A stretch of DNA of 32,194 nucleotides from JAZDEU01 sp043808545 (GTDB taxonomy: Bacteria > Patescibacteriota > Patescibacteriia > JAZDEU01). Numbering within the stretch: the stretch's first letter is position 1; every line of letters starts with the position of its first letter. Below are positions 21,846 to 28,533 of this stretch, piece by piece. Where the stretch lies: assembly GCA_043808545.1 (NCBI GenBank), contig JAZDEU010000027.1:1-32194 (forward strand), given 5' to 3'. Position numbers and translations under genes: made by a program. The notes beneath the pieces are model-generated. The model worked only from the letters and a program-made list of their open reading frames with translations, ran no database searches and was not told the origin of the DNA.

Positions 21846-23696
21846 ATGGACATTTTTATAAATGGACGGCAAGTACAAGTGAATGGCAAAGTAATTGGCA
21901 AAGGCGGAGAAGCTGATATTTATGATTTAGGTCATGGGCAAGCGCTTAAAATTTTTAAACCGCCTGAGCATCCAGATTTTTTAACAGATTTAGAACGAGA
22001 AGGCGCGCGTTTAAGAATTATGGAACACCAGCAAAAGCTTCCAAGTTTTCCTAAAAATTTGCCAAAGAAAGTAATAGCGCCTTTAGAAATTGCGACTGAT
22101 GGACGAGGTAAAATTATTGGTTATACTATGCAATTCGTACATGGCGCAGAATTATTATTGCGATATGGCGAGAAAAATTTTAGGCAGGCTGGAATACCCA
22201 ACGAGGCTGTTAATAATATTTTTACGGATTTGTATGGAGTAGTTTCTTTTTTGCATCAAGCGAATATCGTGATCGGAGATTTTAATAACCTAAATGTTTT
22301 AGTCAAAGGATCGGAGATTTCCATAATAGATACTGATAGTTTCCAGTTTGGAAGATTTTTATGCAAGATGTTCACCCTAAAATTTCTTGATCCGAAATTA
22401 TCCTCGCCAGACCAATTGGTTTTAACAAGACCATATAAATCAGAATCGGACTGGTATGCGTTTGCGATTATGCTTATGGAAAGTTTGCTTTTTACAGGTC
22501 CTTATGGAGGAATTTATATCCCGAAAGATAGATCAAAGCAAGTTCCGCAAGACAAACGTCCGCTTAAACGGATTACAGTATTTAACACTGAAGTCCGCTA
22601 TCCGAAACCAGCCGTTCATTATAAGGTTTTGCCTGATGATTTGCTCCATTATTTTTTTGAAGTTTTTGAGAAAGATTTGCGGGAAAAATTTCCTGTTGCT
22701 TTAATTCAAAATCTTCAATGGATAAAATGCGAACAATGCGGAACTGAACATGCGAGAAATATTTGTCCTGTTTGCGTGCAGAAGGCGCCAGCCGCGATTA
22801 AGTCAGTAACGGTTATACGAGGAAAAGTTTCGGCAACAAGATTTTTTAAAACATCCGGGCAAATTATTTTTGCCACAGTCCAAAATAATAAGTTGCAATG
22901 GCTTTACCACGAGAATAGGGAGTTTAAACGGGAAGACGGACAAGTTGTAACTTGCGGAAATCTTAATCCCTCTATGCGCTTTAGAATCCAAACTGCTTCT
23001 ACTCTAATCGCGCAAAACGATAAACTCCTTATATTTTCTCTCGAAAGGAATCCCGAGACATTAGCAGTTGATTGCTATGGAAATCTGCCTATATTTGACG
23101 CTAATGAGACATCGCGATACTGGATTTATGGAGGACAGCTTTTAAGAAATGGCCGCTACGGTCATGAATATGTCGGTGATGTTTTGCAGGGACAAACTTT
23201 ATTTTGGACAGGTCCAAGTTTCGGGTTCGGATTTTATCGGGCTGGAAATATTTCAGTGGCATTTATTTTTAACGAAGGAGTGCGAGGAATAAATGATGAT
23301 ATAAAAATAACTTTTCGCGGACAGATTATTGATTCAACATGTTTTTTTACGAAACATTATGTATGGTTCTTAGTTTCCATTCAATATCAGGGAAGAACGG
23401 TTAATCGGTGTTATTTAATCACCGAGAAAGGGGGTGTTTTGGCAGAAGCTGAAGGAGAGCATGGAGACGAAACATGGCTCGGAAATATCAGGGGCAAATG
23501 CGCGGTTGGAAATTTTTTTTTATCAGCAACTGACGCGGGTATTGAGAGAATAGAAATTGATAATGGAAAACTTGTAAAGGTTCGCGAGTTTCCAGATACG
23601 GAGCCGTTTATAAATTCCGGCTCGCATTTGTTCGCTGGAAATGACGGGCTGTATGTGGTGGATGGAAAAACGATTAGCGTGTTAAAAATTAACTGA
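21846..23696 (+). CDS. Protein kinase with zinc ribbon and beta-rich C-terminal domain (YegI/TerY-P type)
   Basis: Residues 10-285 form a divergent protein kinase. GKGGEA (18-23) is the glycine loop, the Lys in ALKIFK (35) is the ATP-binding lysine, GDFNNLNVLV (144-153) is the catalytic loop with D145 and N150, and IIDTDSFQFG (160-169) is the DFG position with D162/D164. A zinc ribbon follows: C295-x2-C298 and C307-x2-C310. Residues 320-616 are beta-rich, with recurring WLY, YWIYGGQLL and LFAGNDGLYVVDGKT strands that look like propeller blades, possibly a sensor. No membrane helix is seen. It is like the kinase of TerY-P triads, but the C-terminal part differs from the helix-hairpin-helix tail of E. 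coli YegI. Confidence 0.8.
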   Translation: MDIFINGRQVQVNGKVIGKGGEADIYDLGHGQALKIFKPPEHPDFLTDLEREGARLRIMEHQQKLPSFPKNLPKKVIAPLEIATDGRGKIIGYTMQFVHGAELLLRYGEKNFRQAGIPNEAVNNIFTDLYGVVSFLHQANIVIGDFNNLNVLVKGSEISIIDTDSFQFGRFLCKMFTLKFLDPKLSSPDQLVLTRPYKSESDWYAFAIMLMESLLFTGPYGGIYIPKDRSKQVPQDKRPLKRITVFNTEVRYPKPAVHYKVLPDDLLHYFFEVFEKDLREKFPVALIQNLQWIKCEQCGTEHARNICPVCVQKAPAAIKSVTVIRGKVSATRFFKTSGQIIFATVQNNKLQWLYHENREFKREDGQVVTCGNLNPSMRFRIQTASTLIAQNDKLLIFSLERNPETLAVDCYGNLPIFDANETSRYWIYGGQLLRNGRYGHEYVGDVLQGQTLFWTGPSFGFGFYRAGNISVAFIFNEGVRGINDDIKITFRGQIIDSTCFFTKHYVWFLVSIQYQGRTVNRCYLITEKGGVLAEAEGEHGDETWLGNIRGKCAVGNFFLSATDAGIERIEIDNGKLVKVREFPDTEPFINSGSHLFAGNDGLYVVDGKTISVLKIN

Positions 23697-23724
23697 ACAC
23701 GCGAGAAAGGAAGGAGATAAGAAA

Positions 23725-24765
23725 ATGAAAAGCAAGTATGAATTACCAATCCCATCTTTCTTTAACGAGCAAAAAGTTGGAGAGGTTTACAGAGTTCCAT
23801 ACGAGGCGTTAGCGGCTGATGCGCGAAGGTGGGTAAAAACTCATCAAGTGAAACCTGCCGCAATAGATAGATTTCGCATATGCCTTATGCCGATTGATAC
23901 GCAAAATACTTTCTGTATTCCCGGATTTGAACTTTATGTCGGCGGGAGAACAGGAGACGGCGCGATTAAGGATAATGAACGATTGGCAAAATTTATTTAT
24001 CGGAATATTTCTGTGATTACTGAAATTAATCCGACGATGGACACTCACACCGCGATGCAGATTTTCCATCCAATATTCTGGACAAATGACAATGACGAAC
24101 ATCCGATTGGCGCGCAAACCATTATCACTTTGGCTGATGTGCAAAAAGGAATTTGGAAAGTTAACCCGGCGGTAGCAAGCATCGCTAATGGAAACTATAT
24201 TTTACTGCAAAAATACGCGCTACATTATGTCCAAAAGCTTAATGATATGGGCAAATATCCTTTAATGATTTGGCCATATCACGCAATGCTTGGGGGTATC
24301 GGCCACGCGCTTGTGTCAGCGGTGGAAGAAGCGATTTTTTTTCATAACATCGCGAGAAACAGCCAGACAAATTTTCGCATCAAGGGAGGCAATCCTTTGA
24401 CTGAAAATTATTCTGTGCTGCGTCCGGAAGTGGTGGAAGACGCAGATGGAAAACCGATCGCGCAAAAGAATGTTGATTTTATTAAAAAACTTTTGGAATT
24501 TGACGCTGTAATTATCGCGGGACAAGCCAAAAGCCACTGCGTGGCATGGACTATTGCCGATCTTCTGAATGAAATTCTCGCGAAGGATCCAGTGATTGCA
24601 AAAAAAGTTTATCTGCTTGAAGATTGCACTTCTCCAGTTGTGGTGCCGGGAGTAATTGATTTTACAGATCAGGCGAACGTGGCTTTCAAAAATTTTGCCG
24701 ATGCGGGAATGAATTTGGTGAAGTCCACTGATCCTATTGAGGATTGGCCGGGGATGAATTTGTAA
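23725..24765 (+). CDS. Nicotinamidase/isochorismatase-family cysteine hydrolase
   Basis: Cysteine hydrolases of this fold cut nicotinamide to nicotinate and ammonia (PncA), or related amides. The first strand ICLMPIDTQNTFCIPGFELY supplies the catalytic D58. MDTHTAMQIFHP (105-116) matches the D-x-H...H metal site of PncA. WPYHAMLGGIGHAL (183-196) is the usual WP-H segment, and IAGQAKSHCVAWT carries the nucleophile C272. It has 346 residues against about 200 for E. coli-type PncA. The extra length is an N-terminal part (about 1-48) and an insertion at about 200-250. Nicotinamidase activity is inferred mainly from the nearby nicotinate phosphoribosyltransferase. A good Shine-Dalgarno (AAGGAAGGAG) precedes it. 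Confidence 0.75.
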   Translation: MKSKYELPIPSFFNEQKVGEVYRVPYEALAADARRWVKTHQVKPAAIDRFRICLMPIDTQNTFCIPGFELYVGGRTGDGAIKDNERLAKFIYRNISVITEINPTMDTHTAMQIFHPIFWTNDNDEHPIGAQTIITLADVQKGIWKVNPAVASIANGNYILLQKYALHYVQKLNDMGKYPLMIWPYHAMLGGIGHALVSAVEEAIFFHNIARNSQTNFRIKGGNPLTENYSVLRPEVVEDADGKPIAQKNVDFIKKLLEFDAVIIAGQAKSHCVAWTIADLLNEILAKDPVIAKKVYLLEDCTSPVVVPGVIDFTDQANVAFKNFADAGMNLVKSTDPIEDWPGMNL

Positions 24766-24819
24766 CTATTTAAAGAGAGCGGGCAATTATTTGTTCGTTC
24801 TCGGAAAGGAATATTTGCT

Positions 24820-25605
24820 ATGAGCCAGCAGAATGTCAATCAATTGCTTCAAAACGCCCAAGAAGAAGGAGCGCTTTCCCAAGCCGCGGTAAATGTTTTA
24901 ACTGTCGTGGATCTCGGAGCACAAATCCAAGCAGGGCTTGGTGTGAGCGTGGATGATGTTCATGCAAGCGAGGTTGTCCTTGTAACTATGATGCCTGATG
25001 ATTCTGGTTCTATTGAATCGGCAGGGAATGTTCAGGTCATTATTGACGGACACAACATGGTACTGGATGCACTTTTGGAATCGAAACAAGATGACAGTAT
25101 TTTAGTGCATAACAGGTATCTCAATGGAAAGGTTTTATATCCATATTGCTCTTTGCGTCAGGCGGTTAGAATGAGCAACGGTAATTACAATCAGTTTTTC
25201 GGAACTCCTTTGTATGATAATTCTATTATTCTCTTGGCAACGGTTTTAGCCAAGACCCAAGAGTTTGCGGATAATGGAGTTCCAGTTAGAACAGTTTCTT
25301 TAATCATTACCGATGGCGCTGATATGGGATCTCGCAGAGCAGAAGCAAAAGATGTGAAAAAAGTTGTGGAAAATATGCTTCGCTGCGAAAACCATGTTGT
25401 CGCGACAATGGGGATTAGTGACGGTTATACTGATTTCCGCCAAGTTTTTCGGGAGATGGGGATTCAGGATAAATGGATTCTTACTCCCGGAAATACGAAG
25501 AGCGAGATAAGAAAAGCGTTTCTGCTTTTTTCCCAGTCAGCGGTTCGCGCGTCACAGACTGCGGGAACATTCAGCCAGACAGTTCTTGCTGGGTTTGGGA
25601 ATTAG
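24820..25605 (+). CDS. vWA-domain protein, TerY/YegL-like
   Basis: A 261-residue protein with a complete metal-ion-dependent adhesion site: D60-x-S62-x-S64 in PDDSGSI, T129 in FFGTPLYD and D165 in IITDGADMG. The N-terminal 45 residues are helical and the C-terminus is Ser/Thr/Gln-rich. TerY-like vWA proteins are the third member of kinase-phosphatase triads and act as scaffolds or substrates. Here the gene stands after the nicotinamidase gene instead of beside the kinase. Its Shine-Dalgarno GGAAAGGAA is a little far from the ATG. No partner membrane complex is seen. Confidence 0.75.
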   Translation: MSQQNVNQLLQNAQEEGALSQAAVNVLTVVDLGAQIQAGLGVSVDDVHASEVVLVTMMPDDSGSIESAGNVQVIIDGHNMVLDALLESKQDDSILVHNRYLNGKVLYPYCSLRQAVRMSNGNYNQFFGTPLYDNSIILLATVLAKTQEFADNGVPVRTVSLIITDGADMGSRRAEAKDVKKVVENMLRCENHVVATMGISDGYTDFRQVFREMGIQDKWILTPGNTKSEIRKAFLLFSQSAVRASQTAGTFSQTVLAGFGN

Positions 25606-25885
25606 CTTTATTTTATTGTCAATAAACTTTTTTGATTAAATCTTAGGCTTATCCCGAAAGGGATAATAACAAACTGCGCGGGGAAGAGTGAAAAAAAATT
25701 TTCACTCTTCTCCGCCAATAATTTTCCCATCAGAGAACTGCAACTAAATTAAGTTTGGTTTTAACTCTCTGATTTCAATATGAATTATTGAGAGAATATA
25801 TCAGAATGATCTTTATAATTTAATGTTTTAAAAGGGCATTGTAATTTTTGGAAAAAATTTAAAAGAAAAGGAAAGGAGTTAAAAA
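25606..25885 (+). promoter_or_regulatory. Structured leader between the vWA gene and pncB (three hairpins)
   Basis: Hairpin 1: TTATCCC (25649-25655), loop GAAA, GGGATAA (25660-25666). Hairpin 2: a GGGGAAGAGTGAAAA arm (25680-25694) with TTTTCACTCTTCTCC (25699-25713). Hairpin 3: ATCAGAGA (25729-25736) with TCTCTGAT (25766-25773). The last 110 bases before the ATG are AT-rich with a strong Shine-Dalgarno AAGGAAAGGAG. Hairpin 2 could end the upstream transcript, but its tail is not a clean T-run. The region could be a riboswitch, processing site or attenuator. I recognise no known NAD riboswitch in it. Confidence 0.5.
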
Positions 25886-27076
25886 ATGAAATTTTCGGAT
25901 GAGTATTTTAATAATTGCAGGAAGATTGTTGAAAGGGATCCAGATTTGATCAGTCGGGTAGTTCGTTATCATTTTTTTGCGCGTGAGAGGGGCGTTGTCG
26001 TTGGCAGTAATAAGTCAGTTAATTTTATTCGCGACAACACTTATGGACCGCTTAAGATTTATGGAATTCAAGACGGAGGAATCTTTTGTCCTAAGCAACC
26101 TGTTCTAACTGTTGAGGGTATTTTCCGCGAATTGGTTAATTCGGAGACTACAATACTCGGTTATTTAAGCTATTCTGGATCCGCGTCATCTATGCGCCAA
26201 ATAGTTAAAGCGGCGAATGGCGTTCCAGTTATTGATATGTCTCCTAGACATTATCCGTGGCAACTTATAGAGGAAGCATCTTTAGCCGCATATCTGGGCG
26301 GCGCTGTCGGAACGTCAACAGAAGGAGGATATAATTATGTCCAAAAATGGTATAGCCCTGGTGACAAGTTTAAGCTTTATGCCTCATTGCCGCATGCGTT
26401 AGCGGCTTTAGTGGCGGAAATGGCGGAAAAAGAAAAACTTTTTCCCAGTGTTATGGCGGCAAAATGGTTTAGGAAAATTTTCCCAGAAAAACCAATAACA
26501 GTATTGGTTGACTATGAAGGAAAAGAACTTGATGTTGCCAAACAGGCTTTTGAGATTTTTGGTGATAAATTATTTGCCGTGCGTTTAGATACCAATGGCG
26601 GAAGACAGATGCAAGGGACACACCCGCCGCCAAAGGTATTAGGGCAGGGAAGTCCCGCAGCTTTGGAGTCGTATTTTGAGGAACAAACTGGACGCAGACT
26701 CGGAAATCTTATGGATGTTTTTTGCGCAGTCAGAAATTTTGAGAAGATTTCCATAAGTAATGATAAAGCATCACAGTATTACATCGGCAACGGAGTAACT
26801 ATTGAGGCGGTTTATGTAATGCGGCGGTATCTGGATTCAATCGGAGCCGACAATGTAAAAATAGTTGTTAGCTCCGGATTTAATGAAGAAAAAGTCGCGG
26901 CATTTGTTCACGCAAAAGCGCCGATGGATTTTATCGGCACCGGCAGCTGGATTGAATTTATGATGTTCACCGCGGATATTTCCGATGTTTTAGAAAACGG
27001 CGTTTGGGTAAAAAGAACCAAAGCCGGCAGAACCCACGGTAAGCAAAGCGAAAATTTGCTATTTGAGAGGAAATAA
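25886..27076 (+). CDS. pncB: Nicotinate phosphoribosyltransferase
   Basis: Converts nicotinate, PRPP and ATP to nicotinate mononucleotide in the Preiss-Handler NAD salvage route. Family marks are the N-terminal FARERGVVVGSN region, YSGSASSMRQIVKAANGVPV, DMSPRHYPWQLIEEASLAAY and LGGAVGTST (the D.G.RR..ea...A..GG..GTS pattern). VRLDTNGGR, VVSSGFNEEKV and FIGTGSWIE form the phosphate-binding loop near the end. The length of 396 residues is that of the shorter subgroup. Together with the hydrolase at 23725 it would turn nicotinamide into NaMN. NadD and NadE, needed to finish NAD, are not in the window. A clean terminator follows. Confidence 0.87.
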   Translation: MKFSDEYFNNCRKIVERDPDLISRVVRYHFFARERGVVVGSNKSVNFIRDNTYGPLKIYGIQDGGIFCPKQPVLTVEGIFRELVNSETTILGYLSYSGSASSMRQIVKAANGVPVIDMSPRHYPWQLIEEASLAAYLGGAVGTSTEGGYNYVQKWYSPGDKFKLYASLPHALAALVAEMAEKEKLFPSVMAAKWFRKIFPEKPITVLVDYEGKELDVAKQAFEIFGDKLFAVRLDTNGGRQMQGTHPPPKVLGQGSPAALESYFEEQTGRRLGNLMDVFCAVRNFEKISISNDKASQYYIGNGVTIEAVYVMRRYLDSIGADNVKIVVSSGFNEEKVAAFVHAKAPMDFIGTGSWIEFMMFTADISDVLENGVWVKRTKAGRTHGKQSENLLFERK

Positions 27077-27110
27077 TGAGGGATATATCCTGAAACGATA
27101 AATTTTCATG

Positions 27111-27144
27111 GGATGCTTCAAAATTTTTGAAGCATCCTTTTTTA
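27111..27144 (+). terminator. pncB intrinsic terminator
   Basis: GGATGCTTCAAA (27111-27122) pairs perfectly with TTTGAAGCATCC (27126-27137), followed by TTTTTTATTT. It closes the 20996-27076 cluster. Confidence 0.88.
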
Positions 27145-27253
27145 TTTGATTGATATCCATAATGTAACTGCGCAAATGTGTGCAACCCTATGAACATAGT
27201 TAACACGAGATTAGCTTTTAGTTTGGCTCATACAGAATATAGGGTTAGAGAAT

Positions 27254-27401
27254 GTCATTCCGACCCCCACCCAGAGCTCTGGGTGGGGGGGAGCGGAGGA
27301 ATCTGTTATTATTTAGCCTATTTAAAAGGGATTTCTCCACTCACTCAAAAGTATTTATTCCGTTTCACTCCATAAATATTTTTTCGTTCGGTCGAAATGA
27401 C
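27254..27401. repeat. Palindromic element of the GTCATTCCGAC family
   Basis: GTCATTCCGAC (27254-27264) pairs imperfectly with GTCGAAATGAC (27391-27401). Just inside, CCCCACCCAGA pairs with TCTGGGTGGGG around 27265-27289. No gene is present. The rest of 27145-27600 is AT-rich and I see no credible gene in it. Confidence 0.65.
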
Positions 27402-27605
27402 AAAAACACTAACCTTAAATTGCGTATGATCCGTTTTTGCCTCACTTGATAAATGATGCTTTCCTTTGCTGAAAAGGTTTTTTCCGTTTGTTTGTTGCAT
27501 ATCAATAGAGTTAGTTGTAATAAATTTGCTAAATCTATTGATTGTATTATATTTATCCACTTTTTCCCACTGCCTACTGTCAAGTATATCTACTAGCGCA
27601 GGGTC

Positions 27606-27637
27606 TTGACAAAGATTTTATAATATGCTAATATAAT
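27606..27637 (+). promoter_or_regulatory. Strong promoter of a candidate ncRNA
   Basis: TTGACA (27606-27611), 17 bases, TAATAT (27629-27634) with extended TG at 27626-27627. An overlapping TATAAT lies at 27632-27637. The transcript should start near 27641. No coding frame of any length follows on this strand. Confidence 0.8.
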
Positions 27638-27640
27638 AAA

Positions 27641-27944
27641 CCTACAATAGTAAAGAAATCATTGGATAGGTTATTGAGTGTTTCCTACCCAACGCTAACT
27701 AGGTCGCAGGCGTTTCATAAAAAAAACGCCTGCTCCTAGATTAGCAAGGGTTATTGAAGTAATAGAGGTAATATCTTTACCTTTCCAGTGATTTCTTTAT
27801 TAAATCAGTTCTTGTCTTGAGCGGGGAGCTTGCTAAGCGCAAGTCAGGTACAGCGTTAAGTTATTAGCTGGCATTAAATTAATGCTCGCAAATTCCTTGA
27901 TGCTTTCTCCGCCCCCCTCTAGACGCGAACTGATTTTTTATTTT
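27641..27944 (+). ncRNA. Candidate structured RNA of about 300 nt, family not recognised
   Basis: Domain 1 is closed by TAAAGAAATCATTGGA (27651-27666) with TCCAGTGATTTCTTTA (27784-27799), a 16-bp stem with one G-U pair. Inside it stands a long hairpin, 27694-27745, whose GCAGGCGTTT/AAACGCCTGC top is extended by CTAGG/CCTAG and GCTAA/TTAGC. Domain 2 is closed by AAATCAGTTC (27802-27811) with GAACTGATTT (27927-27936), running into a T-run as an intrinsic terminator. Inside are GCGGGGAG with TTCTCCGC (with G-U pairs), CTTGC...GCAAG and GCATTAA-A-TTAATGC. Domain 1 alone (stem, bulge, hairpin) loosely resembles 6S RNA. I found none of the marks of tmRNA, RNase P RNA or SRP RNA. Confidence 0.7.
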
Positions 27945-27954
27945 GAAAAAAATT

Positions 27955-28179
27955 TTATAAATATTTTTCTATATCTTTTCTTGTTAGTCCAGCCATTTTT
28001 AAAATAGAATACATTGTTCCGTTTGGCAGATCTTTAGCGTGGAAAGGTAAAGTAATTCTTTTTTTTGAGATAGGATTGTACAAAATATAATGACTGCCAG
28101 TCGCATGATCAATAGTAAAACCCTCCTTTTGTAAAATTTTAAGAAGCTTCTTTGGCGTCAAGGAAGGTAATTTAGGCAT
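27955..28179 (-). CDS. hicA: HicA-family mRNA interferase toxin
   Basis: A 74-residue dsRBD-like toxin. LTPKKLLKILQKEGFTIDHA, then TGSHYILYNP carries the catalytic His of the G-S-H motif. KRITLPFHAKDLPNGTMYSI and LKMAGLTRKDIEKYL complete the fold. HicA cleaves mRNA and tmRNA when not bound by HicB. It overlaps the upstream hicB gene by eight bases, so the order is antitoxin first. It ends just after the T-run of the convergent ncRNA. Confidence 0.92.
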   Translation of the reverse strand: MPKLPSLTPKKLLKILQKEGFTIDHATGSHYILYNPISKKRITLPFHAKDLPNGTMYSILKMAGLTRKDIEKYL

Positions 28180-28429
28180 AAATCAGAGAATTTTGTTTTG
28201 AAACACGGATAGTAGAAATAAAATTTTTTTCATCTGAAGAAGGCATTGGCTCTTTATGTTTTTTTAGAGAAGTGAGATAGCCCGAAATAGCATCAGTAAT
28301 CATTTTTTGCGCTTCATCAATAGTTTTTCCATAACTAACACATCCTGGCAAAGAAGGAACTATCGCTGTAAATCCTCCTTCTATTTCCGGGCGAAAAATT
28401 ACATTAAATTGCAGATTATTTTTTTGCAT
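28172..28429 (-). CDS. hicB: HicB-family antitoxin
   Basis: An 85-residue partial RNase H-like fold with FNVIFRPEIEGGFTAIVPSL, then PGCVSYGKTIDEAQKMITDA and ISGYLTSLKKHKEPMP. This is the standard HicB N-terminal domain. No C-terminal DNA-binding domain (HTH or RHH) is obvious. The start codon lies seven bases after a promoter -10 box, so the message is leaderless. It binds and blocks the HicA toxin encoded downstream with overlap. Confidence 0.92.
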   Translation of the reverse strand: MQKNNLQFNVIFRPEIEGGFTAIVPSLPGCVSYGKTIDEAQKMITDAISGYLTSLKKHKEPMPSSDEKNFISTIRVSKQNSLIYA

Positions 28430-28436
28430 ATATTTT

Positions 28437-28464
28437 AGTTTAGCATTTTTAGAATATAAGTCAA
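28437..28464 (-). promoter_or_regulatory. hicBA promoter; leaderless start
   Basis: TTGACT (28464-28459), 16 bases, TAAACT (28442-28437) with extended TG, on the minus strand. The ATG begins at 28429, seven bases from the -10 box. Confidence 0.7.
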
Positions 28465-28533
28465 TATTTTTAATAGCGCTTGTTGTGTGAATGGGAAAAG
28501 AAATTTATAAAAAAGGGTATTATTTTTTAGGAA

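Noticed and set aside
27345..27583. Two overlapping minus-strand frames of 71-72 codons
   Set aside because: Different frames of the same AT-rich and repeat DNA, without ribosome-binding site, promoter or recognisable protein features.
27641..27944. tmRNA, RNase P RNA or SRP RNA
   Set aside because: No tmRNA 3' TTCGA...CCA end, no RNase P GAGGAAAGTCC or ACAGAAA core and no SRP GGAAG/AGCAG loop. Kept as an unassigned structured RNA.
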